Position numbers and translations under genes: made by a program. This document shows, in pieces, positions 17,201 to 23,928 of a stretch of DNA of 64,000 nt. Under the pieces are notes generated by a model. The model worked only from the letters and a program-made list of their open reading frames with translations, ran no database searches and had not been told where the DNA came from. This DNA is from Cesiribacter sp964504565 (lineage in GTDB: Bacteria > Bacteroidota > Bacteroidia > Cytophagales > Cyclobacteriaceae): assembly GCA_964504565.1 (NCBI GenBank), contig CAZDEY010000012.1, forward strand, positions 1-64,000. Direction: 5' to 3'. Numbering within the stretch: the first letter of the stretch is position 1; each line of letters opens with the position of its first letter.

Positions 17201-18065
17201 ATATGGAACCTATTACCGGTAGCGGAAAGTATACTCCGTGCCATACTAGCCGTAGAGGAAATATATGATCGCCCAAACTATAGTGGCTTCCGTGGTTGCC
17301 GTTAGTTGCCAGCGGGTGATGAAAGGCCAGCACAACGTGTTTATCCGCCAGGGAGTTAAGCATATCATCCAGTTGCACTATTAAATCAAGTTCCGATTCT
17401 ATATAACAACCGTTTTCCGGTCCGTTAGGTCGTTCGTCCCTATCCGTTAGCCACCATTCGGTATCTAGCAGTACTAAAGTTGTATTATTACTAACCGGTA
17501 GGGCTATTGGCCCAGGGCAGCCGTTGCGCGGTAAAAACACATTAGGTTTACCCAGGTACTGGCTCACAAAGTTTCCCTGCCTGGTTACAGCCGCTACTCC
17601 CTCGGGACCGCTGTGGTCCCAATCGTGATTTCCAGGAATAAAAACCGGCTGGCCGTCCCAGTCCTTTACAATGTTTAATTGCTCGGTAATGGCGAATTCT
17701 TCATTTTCCCTTTCGGGGTCGCCTTCTTCGCTTAAGCCGTCCTCGTAAATGTTATCCCCCAGAAAGATTACTGATTTTAGGCTATCGGGCAATTGGCTGG
17801 CACCGCGGTCAGCCTCTGAAGTAAAGGTACCCCGCAGTTGGCTTTCCAGTAACTTCAGGGAAGGTTCCTGCTGGTCGTCGTCCGGTGCGCCTACATCGCC
17901 AATCAGGTAAACCGTAGCCTGCAACTCCGAGCTAGGCGGTGGGTTGGAGGTTTGCCAATCGCGTTGGGTTTTATCTACCCAGGGTTTAGTAGCGCCGCAA
18001 GCAGTAAATATTATACTTAGCGCAGCATAGCCCCAAACTGTATAGGCTTTACTAACGTTCACCAT
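14253..18065 (-). CDS. Calcineurin-type phosphoesterase fused to a kinase-like region and an Omp85-type barrel
   Basis: A 1270-residue envelope protein. The signal ends in IIFTAC, a possible lipobox. Residues about 50-360 are a metallophosphoesterase with IGDVG (Asp57), GDN (104-105), GNHDWD (145-150), FHHPLATNGNHG and SGHEHSLQLH, the full metal-ligand set. Residues about 550-780 contain GDWDRHQDQWRW (631-642) and PIPRDRDQ, a pattern like the catalytic and metal loops of HipA/CotH/FAM20-like kinases. From about 912 to the C-terminal phenylalanine lies a beta-barrel of the surface antigen/BamA type. The gene overlaps the end of the propeller gene by 14 nt. The kinase reading is inference. Confidence 0.85.
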   Translation of the reverse strand: MVNVSKAYTVWGYAALSIIFTACGATKPWVDKTQRDWQTSNPPPSSELQATVYLIGDVGAPDDDQQEPSLKLLESQLRGTFTSEADRGASQLPDSLKSVIFLGDNIYEDGLSEEGDPERENEEFAITEQLNIVKDWDGQPVFIPGNHDWDHSGPEGVAAVTRQGNFVSQYLGKPNVFLPRNGCPGPIALPVSNNTTLVLLDTEWWLTDRDERPNGPENGCYIESELDLIVQLDDMLNSLADKHVVLAFHHPLATNGNHGSHYSLGDHIFPLRLVWHGVYFPLPVIGSIYPLARMYGASRQDLPNPKYQQLKNAILGVVDGRDNVVLASGHEHSLQLHDLDGTLQVVSGSGCKDNFCVGGKEALFVHKHNGFSRINYYKNGEAWIEFWIPEEDGSQGKMTFRMPLYALKAAVEKAQVTQQYPNYADSVKVMAANPEYNQRGKFGRWFLGDHYRKEWAQPVKLQYLDIKNYKGGLQPIKKGGGKQTLSLRLQNPDSIQYNIRSIDKNPSAIVPGALKNTFASDLAQDQISSAHPYGALTIPKMADAIGVYHTDPELFYVPYTPMLGPYMQEFGGMMSLVEIRPDEDLSGFQQFGFAEEAVSTNTMLRKLLEDNDDLVDQRAYLRARLFDMLIGDWDRHQDQWRWAEFENKGKGKTYVPIPRDRDQVYVKFDGFLPWLATRKWAIRNFQHFGYEITDVRGLNLSAMALDRRLLTTLSKEEWEEEADFIQLNLTDEVIEAAIRDLPPDIFEISGEEIIAKLKSRRDQMLEVAREYYSDLSKKVDIYGSDKHELVKIERLENGDTKVQVYKVKKDSPTSPEKEIYSRTFHPEETKEIRIWGFDGEDRIEARGDAKSKIKIRVLGGNDDDTFLDKTTTSEGKIIFYDNTEDEVIVEKGPQTKLRLEEGEAINQYNADEKRWSYVGPRLSVAINPDDGLFLGGGITVNTHGFRKEPASTQQFLEANYAIATQAFNIHYQGSFYSVFGKKNDLLLDVNYQGPQFVLNYFGQGNDTENIADDPDRVDIDYYRVRLNRLNLQALFNRRLTNFIDVGLGPVYREVTVLDDKNADTYLTTVELPAGEQNNLGETDKMAGGTAYFHLKATNHPYAPTRGIFINTDFNYLNGSNTDSINMLNFAGDFGIYITPNGRFQPTIGFRVGGERIWGDYRFYQSATLGNRTNLRGFRNDRFAGRSSLYQNLDVRVPLSSLRGYVLTGNWGLLGFLDSGRVWADNQESDTWHVGYGGGLYVTVYQFFVLSGSITQSKEGPYFLFKGGFQF

Positions 18066-18958
18066 ATAAAAATTCTAAAATAGTGGCAGGTTTTCCGTAT
18101 AACCCACCTTCGTTACCAATATATAAAGTGCCGTCCGGCTTAAATAAAATAGCCTCTGGCTGAGTAAATAGCGATTTTGGCAATTCTTCTACCATTTGCG
18201 GCTCGCCCTGCCAGTTAAATACCGCTATAATGCCGGTGGCCGAAGATAAAATATAAAGCTGTGANNNNNNNNNNGATGGATGGCGATGCCTGAAGGTTGG
18301 AGACTAGCCGCAGCGGCCATGCCAAAAGACTTAGCTAAGCTGTACGAAAATTTATCCGCAGGGTTGTTTAAAATTGCCTCAGCTACCTTGTCGTGATTTA
18401 GAAAAAGCGAATCCGAAATGCTATAATTTCGCTCAGGGTCAAGCTCGTATACATCAGCTAAACCCGAGCCACCCGTTTTTCTGCCGGCGTNNNNNNNNNN
18501 ACTTTCCCCTCAAAATAGCTTAAAGCCTCCCACTCGGCAGCCGGTAAAGAAGTTATCTTACGTACTTTGGGGTTTCCCAACTGAAAATCTTCCAGTCTGT
18601 ACAGCACACCTGAACTTTTCAGTACCAATACTGAATTTTTGACCAGACATACCCCCTCGTAATCGCCGGGCTCACCCCAATTTAGGGTGTTCGTAATTTT
18701 TCCGGAATTCAAATTTAGGAAGTACAGTGTTCCGGTTTCATCTTCTATGCCTAGGGCTAGGTTCTTTTGCCAATACTGCAAACCCGAAAGCTCCTTTAGC
18801 GTATTATGTAGGCTTACCGATTGGCTGGGGGAATTTAACGTATAAGGTATTTGCTGAAGCCGAACCGTACCATCAGGCTTAGAATTACAAGCATTTGATA
18901 CTAAGGTTAAGGTTAACCACCAATTAAAAAATAAAGGTTTTAGCTTCAAGTACCTCAA
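18052..18958 (-). CDS. SdiA-regulated-type beta-propeller lipoprotein, interrupted by two scaffold gaps
   Basis: The N-terminus (MRYLKLKPLFFNWWLTL...SNACNS) is a signal peptide with a likely lipidated cysteine. KELSGLQYWQKNLALGIEDE and GEPGDYEGVCLVKNSVLVL match the SdiA-regulated/YjiK propeller family, related to phytase-like esterases. Runs of N occur at 18491-18500 and 18265-18274. Reading frames outside them give coherent protein: GGSGLADVYELDPERNYS between the gaps, and QLYILSSATGIIAVFNW then TLYIGNEGG after the second, ending at TAG 18052-18054. The stop seen right after the first gap is an artefact of its placeholder length. The gene is therefore likely intact. Confidence 0.82.
18265..18274. 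other. Scaffold gap (10 N) inside the propeller gene
   Basis: Ten N. The protein frame on both sides is open, with GIAIH before it and SQLYILSS after it on the minus strand. The two frames join only if the true gap is 2 modulo 3 nt, so the length is a placeholder. Confidence 0.9.
18491..18500. other. Scaffold gap (10 N) inside the propeller gene
   Basis: Ten N between YFEGK and AGRKTGGSGLADVYEL (minus strand). The open frames agree only if the true length is 2 modulo 3, so ten is not the real size. Confidence 0.9.
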
Positions 18959-19050
18959 GTATGTAGGCAGGAATAGTAATGAAGCCTAAACAAGTAGCCT
19001 AACCGGAATGTTTGCCTAAGATATAGTTCATATTGTTTACGATTTAGTAT

Positions 19051-20277
19051 ATGGCAGAAGAAGTAGCTGAAGAACCTCAAAAGCGTAAAAAAAGTGCAAT
19101 TGAAAAAGCCGCCGAGGCTTATATAGTAGATTTGTTTGTTGATAAACTATCTACCAAATATGTTTACCATACTATAAATCATACCCGCCAGGTGGCTGAA
19201 GCTGCTGCCGATGCTGCCCTGTACTATGAGCTGCCCGAAGCCGAACGCGAAGTACTAATTTTAGCGGCCTGGTTTCACGATGCCGGTTATACTAAAACTT
19301 ACCTAGGACACGAGGAAAACTCGGTTTCGCTGGCTAAGGCCTGGTTAAGCAAGCAGGAATATCCTCAAGATAGAATTGACCGGATAGCTACCCTAATCCT
19401 TTCTACTAAGAACGAACACGAACCCAGCGGCCAACTGGAAGAAATTTTACACGATGCCGACCGCATTAGTATTGGCAAGAAGAGCTTCTTTAGGCAAGCC
19501 GAGCTTTTGAGACTGGAATGGGAAGTTTTTCTGGATAAAGAGTACAGCCCAGTAGAGTGGGATGAAATTCAGCAGGACTATTTAGTACGCACCAATTTCT
19601 TGACTGATTATTTTAGGAAGGAATATGGTAAACGGCGCGAAAAAAACATTCATAAGCAGCGGGAATCATTAGCCAAAACCAGCCGCAAACACACTACAAA
19701 TAAGGAACTAAAGCGGGGCGTAGAAACCATGTACCGCTCTACCTATAAAAACCACATCAACCTAAGCTCAATGGCCGATAGTAAGGCCAATATGATGATT
19801 AGTATCAACACCCTGATTATGTCTATAATAATTACGGTGGTGGGCGGTAGCTTTTCGTTAACGGAGAAGACCTTTGTAGAAAACCTGCGCTACGTAGTGC
19901 CTATCTGCATACTGCTGGTAGGTTCGCTAACTTCGGTAATTTTTGCTATTCTTTCGGCCCGGCCCAATGTAACTAACAAAGAGGTTAGCCTGCAGAAGAT
20001 TAAGCAAAAGAAAAGTTCGGTACTCTTTTTTGGAAACTTCACCAATATGAGCCTGAAGGAATTCATACTAAACATGAATGAGCTAACCGAAGAACGCGAC
20101 CTGCTCTACGATAATATGACTATCGATATTTACTTTTTAGGCTTAGTGCTAACCAGAAAATATAAGCAGCTACGCATAAGCTACAATGTTTTTATGGCCG
20201 GCCTGGTGCTGGCAGTGGTGGCTTTCTTAGGTATTTTCTTTTACTCTCAGTACCACCAGCCAATTATCATTAATTAA
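19051..20277 (+). CDS. HD-domain PycTM membrane protein (Pycsar effector family-like)
   Basis: A 408-residue protein in two parts. Residues about 35-200 form an HD phosphohydrolase domain with His44 (NHTRQV), His76-Asp77 (WFHDAGY) and Asp135/Asp137 (HDADRI). Residues about 228-402 match the PycTM module: NHINLSSMADSKANMMISIN runs into a helix (249-266), followed by two more membrane helices (281-302 and 379-399). PycTM domains are effectors of Pycsar cyclic-pyrimidine anti-phage systems; many Bacteroidota also carry HD-PycTM forms of unknown role. The HD part may hydrolyse a nucleotide signal (inference). It converges on the DUF2652 gene. Confidence 0.87.
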   Translation: MAEEVAEEPQKRKKSAIEKAAEAYIVDLFVDKLSTKYVYHTINHTRQVAEAAADAALYYELPEAEREVLILAAWFHDAGYTKTYLGHEENSVSLAKAWLSKQEYPQDRIDRIATLILSTKNEHEPSGQLEEILHDADRISIGKKSFFRQAELLRLEWEVFLDKEYSPVEWDEIQQDYLVRTNFLTDYFRKEYGKRREKNIHKQRESLAKTSRKHTTNKELKRGVETMYRSTYKNHINLSSMADSKANMMISINTLIMSIIITVVGGSFSLTEKTFVENLRYVVPICILLVGSLTSVIFAILSARPNVTNKEVSLQKIKQKKSSVLFFGNFTNMSLKEFILNMNELTEERDLLYDNMTIDIYFLGLVLTRKYKQLRISYNVFMAGLVLAVVAFLGIFFYSQYHQPIIIN

Positions 20278-20280
20278 AGC

Positions 20281-20320
20281 AAAAGCCCTTCAGGATTCTG
20301 AAGGGCTTTTTATTTTTTTT
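20281..20320. terminator. Bidirectional terminator between HD-PycTM and DUF2652 genes
   Basis: Perfect arms AGCCCTTCAG and CTGAAGGGCT with loop GATT, an A tract on the left and a long T tract on the right. It serves both convergent genes. Confidence 0.92.
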
Positions 20321-20928
20321 TAGCGAGTGTAAAGTGGTTTCAGGTTAGCGTATTTGTAGGGTACTACTCCTATATAGTCAAATTCCTCCTGCCCTTCCTT
20401 CAAATCGCAGTACGAAAATGCGCCTGCCAATTCTTCCGGCTCAAAACGATCGGTATAGCTTTTAGTCATTAGCAGGTACTCATCATCAGCTATGCTATTT
20501 TTTAGTAAACGGTGGGCTACAATTACCGACTGACCAATTAGCCTTAAATTACCCCTAACCTTAGTTAAGGCTATTTTGCCAAAGTGCGAAACAATTTTTA
20601 TGCCCATAGTTGAGGGCAGCGACATTATATTATCGGGCAACTCAAGGTTTAGCTCCTGAAGTTTATTGGTGAATGCCGAAAATATACGCCTGGACTGAGC
20701 CACCAACTGGTAAGGCGAGGGCGGCTCGCCAAAACGGTAAAAAAGTATAGCATCGCCCTGTATTTCGGCCAGCCGAAAGTTTAATTCGTTCTGGTCCAAA
20801 ATAGTTTCCAGCAATGCTGGAATCACATACTTGGCTACGCGAATATCCGTTTGGCTAACGTAGCTGGTAAAACCATTGATGTCGGGTATATAAATAAGTG
20901 CCGGGGCACTATCTAGGCTATTGCCCAT
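20320..20928 (-). CDS. DUF2652 family protein, class III nucleotide cyclase-like
   Basis: A 202-residue protein that I recognise as DUF2652. Its layout follows class III nucleotidyl cyclases: IYIPDINGFTSYV with Asp16 as first metal aspartate, EIQGDAILFY with Asp59 as second, and LIGQSVIVAHRLL where cyclases have G-x-x-V-N-x-x-x-R. Here the arginine is kept (Arg140) but the transition-state asparagine is Ile136. It may thus be a divergent or inactive cyclase, or bind nucleotides without cyclising them. There is no signal peptide. The cyclase link rests on motif resemblance only. Confidence 0.78.
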   Translation of the reverse strand: MGNSLDSAPALIYIPDINGFTSYVSQTDIRVAKYVIPALLETILDQNELNFRLAEIQGDAILFYRFGEPPSPYQLVAQSRRIFSAFTNKLQELNLELPDNIMSLPSTMGIKIVSHFGKIALTKVRGNLRLIGQSVIVAHRLLKNSIADDEYLLMTKSYTDRFEPEELAGAFSYCDLKEGQEEFDYIGVVPYKYANLKPLYTR

Positions 20929-21087
20929 AAAAACGTATCTAAATTTTTAGCCAAACGCACCTTTATAGGTAGCTGAACCGGCCGCTTGGTATGCATTAAA
21001 CGCGAGGTGCTTCTAAAGGTTAGTACCGCCTAAGGAAGCCTGAAATTAAATATGATAATAAGTTTAATGCTAAAGCCGGCCATTAAA

Positions 21088-21118
21088 TTTGTTGGCTGGT
21101 CAAAATATTTATCTTTGC
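21088..21118 (+). promoter_or_regulatory. Promoter of the ppx/gppA gene
   Basis: TTTG at 21088-21091, 18 nt, then TATCTTTGC at 21110-21118, close to the Bacteroidota consensus. The box ends 18 nt before the ATG, so the 5' leader is very short. Confidence 0.75.
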
Positions 21119-21136
21119 GAGTCTTATAGGTAAAAT

Positions 21137-22063
21137 ATGCGCAAAATAGCCATAATTGATTTAGGCACTAATACCTTTCATTTAATGATTGCCCATGTAC
21201 ACGGCAGCCAGGTAGAGGTGGTGCATAAAGAAAAAGTGGCCGTAAAAATTGGGGAAGGCGGTATTAACGATCAGGTAATTATTGAAGCTGCTCAGGAAAG
21301 AGCCATAGCCGCCCTAGTCCATTTTAAAGAAATACTGACGGCGCAAGAAGTTTCCGAAGTATATGCTAATGCTACCAGTGCCATACGCAATGCCAATAAT
21401 AGCCAGGAAATCACCAAAAAAATAGAGGACACTACCGGTATAAAAATCAAAGTTATATCTGGCAAAGAAGAGGCGGAGCTTATCTACTACGGTGTGCGCG
21501 AGGCTATGAATTTAGGGCAGGAAGCTAACTTAATCATGGACATTGGGGGCGGCAGCGTAGAATTCGTTATTGCTAACCAAAACCAGATTTTCTACGCCGA
21601 AAGTTTTGAAATTGGTGCTCAACGCCTACTAGATTTGTTTCACGGTCAGGAGCCTATGCAGGGGCAAGATGTTGACCGGCTGGAAAAATATATTTCATCC
21701 GTACTGCAACCACTAACGGCGGCAGTTGCCCAATTTAACCCTCAAACCCTGGTGGGCTCCAGCGGCTCATTTGATACCTTAAGCGATATTTACTGTAATA
21801 AAGATAATATAGCCCGCAACCCAACCGACTCTGAATTTCCACTAACTGTTAAGAGTTACCTGAGTATTCACAGTGAACTACTTTCTAAAACTAAAGAAGA
21901 GCGGTTGCAAATACCCGGCATGATTCCCCTGCGGGTAGATATGATTGTAGTGGCGTCCTGCCTGATAGACTGGATAATTAAGAATTATAACCTGGAGCAC
22001 ATTCGGGTTTCGGCTTATGCCCTAAAAGAAGGAGCGCTGAGTAGGGTACTGAGCCAAGGGTAA
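21137..22063 (+). CDS. Ppx/GppA family exopolyphosphatase or guanosine pentaphosphatase
   Basis: A 308-residue ASKHA-fold phosphatase. IAIIDLGTNTFHLMIAHV is the phosphate-1 loop, ANATSAIRNANN the family's central motif, and LIMDIGGGSVEFVIAN the phosphate-2 loop. It lacks the C-terminal HD-type domain of long E. coli Ppx, which is normal for the short Bacteroidota form. It hydrolyses polyphosphate and/or pppGpp; the sequence cannot say which. The Ldh gene follows 33 nt downstream on the same strand. Confidence 0.9.
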   Translation: MRKIAIIDLGTNTFHLMIAHVHGSQVEVVHKEKVAVKIGEGGINDQVIIEAAQERAIAALVHFKEILTAQEVSEVYANATSAIRNANNSQEITKKIEDTTGIKIKVISGKEEAELIYYGVREAMNLGQEANLIMDIGGGSVEFVIANQNQIFYAESFEIGAQRLLDLFHGQEPMQGQDVDRLEKYISSVLQPLTAAVAQFNPQTLVGSSGSFDTLSDIYCNKDNIARNPTDSEFPLTVKSYLSIHSELLSKTKEERLQIPGMIPLRVDMIVVASCLIDWIIKNYNLEHIRVSAYALKEGALSRVLSQG

Positions 22064-22096
22064 AGCATAGCGGCTGGTACTTAAAATTGAATAACG

Positions 22097-23185
22097 ATGG
22101 CTGATACCAAAACTATAAGCTATACATCTCTTTACACGTTCGTTAAAGAAATTTTTCAGGCTATTGGCTGCACGGCGGAACACGCCACCCAAGCTACCAA
22201 TGTATTATTAGCTGCCGATGCGCGCGGAATAGATTCCCACGGCGTAGCCCGCCTTTCCGGCTACGTTCGGTTATGGGAGGCTGGCCGTATAAATACCCGG
22301 CCCCGCCTGGAGGTAGTACACGAAACCCCCGGCACTGCTACTATAGATGCCGACCGGGCATTAGGGCTACTTAGCGCCCCTATGGCTATGGAATTGGCTA
22401 TGGAAAAAGCCCAGGTTACCGGAACAGGTTGGGTAGCCGTAAAAAATTCTAATCATTTTGGTATTGCCGGCTACCACGCCCTTATGGCCGCCGAACGCGA
22501 TATGATAGGCTGGGCCATGACCAATGCCAGCCCTCTGGTTGCTCCTACCCATAGCAAAGAACGGATGTTGGGCACCAACCCGATTGCGGTAGCTATACCT
22601 GCCGGAGAAGAGCCTACTTTTGTGGCCGATTTTGCTACTACCACGGCGGCTAACGGCAAGTTGGAAATACTTCAGCGTAAACAGCAGCCCGCCCCGGCCG
22701 GCTGGGTACAAACAGCCGAGGGCGGTAGTAGCACCGATCCCAATGCTTTGAAGTCCGGTGGCGCCCTTTTGCCTTTGGGCAGCGATGTTGAGCGGGCCAG
22801 CCATAAAGGGTACTGCCTGGGTAGTATAGTAGATATTTTGAGCGGGGTACTCTCCGGTGCCAGCTTTGGGCCGTGGGCTCCGCCCTTTGTATCGTTTTTG
22901 CCGGTAGCTCCGGATATGCCCGGCGAAGGGTTAGGCCATTTTGTAGGAGCTATGCGCATTGACGCATTCCGGCCCGCCAGCGACTTCAAATCAGCCATGG
23001 ATACTTGGATCAGAAGGTTTAGGCAGGCTCAGCCGATACATGATATCAATCCGGTGCTAATACCCGGCGATCCGGAGCGAGAAACCGAAGCCCGCCGCAA
23101 AATAGAGGGTATACCACTTTTGGAACCAGTTGTAAAGGATTTACAGGAATTGGCTAATAAATTCTCGGTAGAGTTTTCTAGCTAA
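22097..23185 (+). CDS. Ldh family (malate/L-lactate type) NAD(P)-dependent oxidoreductase
   Basis: A 362-residue protein of the MDH2/YlbC family, unrelated to classical Rossmann malate dehydrogenases. Signature segments are the N-terminal DARGIDSHGVARL (active-site His in DSHG), KNSNHFGIAGYHALMA, NPIAVAIPAG and C-terminal GHFVGAMRIDAF. Members reduce 2-oxoacids such as oxaloacetate, pyruvate or ureidoglycolate products; substrate choice cannot be read here. It is cytoplasmic, with a typical length (330-365). It lies after ppx/gppA and has no pathway neighbours. Confidence 0.92.
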   Translation: MADTKTISYTSLYTFVKEIFQAIGCTAEHATQATNVLLAADARGIDSHGVARLSGYVRLWEAGRINTRPRLEVVHETPGTATIDADRALGLLSAPMAMELAMEKAQVTGTGWVAVKNSNHFGIAGYHALMAAERDMIGWAMTNASPLVAPTHSKERMLGTNPIAVAIPAGEEPTFVADFATTTAANGKLEILQRKQQPAPAGWVQTAEGGSSTDPNALKSGGALLPLGSDVERASHKGYCLGSIVDILSGVLSGASFGPWAPPFVSFLPVAPDMPGEGLGHFVGAMRIDAFRPASDFKSAMDTWIRRFRQAQPIHDINPVLIPGDPERETEARRKIEGIPLLEPVVKDLQELANKFSVEFSS

Positions 23186-23198
23186 GAATTCTTACCTA

Positions 23199-23507
23199 AT
23201 GAAGCAAATAGGCAGTTATCAGATTCTTGAAATTTTTAAAGTAGCTGAATTAGGTGTTGTGGTTGTTGGATACATTCAAACAAGTGAACGTATTTCTTTG
23301 GGCGATTTCATTGAACTAGAGGTTGAAGGCACCCTTCTTCAAAGGAAAATAATTGGAATTGACTTTGGAACACCAATTTACTCTGCGCAATTGAAGACCG
23401 GGTTGCTTATAAAACCAGCTAATCAAGCTGAACGCAAACTTTTAGAGAAGAAATACTATCAGTATATTGCTAAAATCTATAGAGGTCTAGGTTTATTTTC
23501 CACTTAA
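23199..23507 (+). CDS. Small EF-Tu domain 2-like hypothetical protein
   Basis: A 102-residue protein I cannot name. Residues 5-75 look like the beta-barrel of translation factor domain 2: EIFKVAELGVVVVGYIQTSE, then SLGDFIELEVEG, then RKIIGIDFG and LKTGLLIK, echoing the EF-Tu order 'TVVTGRVERG ... GD-VEI ... VTGIE ... VGLLLRG'. There is no G domain. A charged helix (QAERKLLEKKYYQYIAK) closes it. Base use is visibly richer in A and T than in the GC-rich Ldh gene just upstream, which may point to a different history. It starts 13 nt after the Ldh stop. Confidence 0.6.
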   Translation: MKQIGSYQILEIFKVAELGVVVVGYIQTSERISLGDFIELEVEGTLLQRKIIGIDFGTPIYSAQLKTGLLIKPANQAERKLLEKKYYQYIAKIYRGLGLFST

Positions 23508-23534
23508 TACTTCACCCCTTTTTAACACTACAAT

Positions 23535-23840
23535 CTAATCCTCCGCCTGATACTGAATAACGTACACATCCTCAGTAGGCTTACGCATTAGGTATTTCTC
23601 GCGGGCAAATTTCTCCAGCAATTCAGGGTTACTCATTAGCTCCTCCCTATCCTGTTTCACCTCCACTATCCGTTCCTGATAATACTCTTTTTCAGCCTCT
23701 AGGCGGTTAAGTTTTTGGGTAATAGAAAATTGGGTAGGTATGCTGTTAGCGTCCAAAAACAGCATCCAAACCAAATATACTACCACAGTAATAAGGTAAG
23801 GATTACGAAAAGGAGATGGTATGCGCTGCCACAAGTTCAT
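23535..23840 (-). CDS. Septum formation initiator family protein (DivIC/FtsB-like)
   Basis: About 101 residues from the ATG at 23840 (MNLWQRIPSPF); an ATG six codons upstream is possible. One membrane helix (ITVVVYLVWMLFL) is followed by a coiled coil (NRLEAEKEYYQERIVEVKQDREELMSN) and the short EKFAREKYLMRKPTEDVYVI tail that marks FtsB/DivIC. It bridges FtsL and FtsQ in the divisome. In many Bacteroidota it lies just after eno, as here, but a strong terminator separates the two. Confidence 0.9.
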   Translation of the reverse strand: MNLWQRIPSPFRNPYLITVVVYLVWMLFLDANSIPTQFSITQKLNRLEAEKEYYQERIVEVKQDREELMSNPELLEKFAREKYLMRKPTEDVYVIQYQAED

Positions 23841-23856
23841 AGAATTATAAATATAC

Positions 23857-23901
23857 AAAAAAAGAGAATTGGCTATACATTGTGTAAAGCCAATTCTCTT
23901 T
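23857..23901 (-). terminator. Terminator of carA-eno
   Basis: A 14-bp stem with AGAGAATTGGCT and AGCCAATTCTCT as arms, an inner TACA/TGTA pairing, and a T tract on the minus strand. It lies 27 nt beyond the eno stop and just before the DivIC-like start. Confidence 0.92.
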
Positions 23902-23928
23902 CAAAGTTATTCCTGAATAAGAAACTTA

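Noticed and set aside
18458..18958. Truncated propeller gene or pseudogene
   Set aside because: The early stop appears only because the gap is written as ten N; coherent protein continues in another frame to 18052.
22367..22804. Leftward open frame inside the Ldh gene
   Set aside because: It is antisense to a strong family member with GC-rich codons, which often leave long shadow frames.
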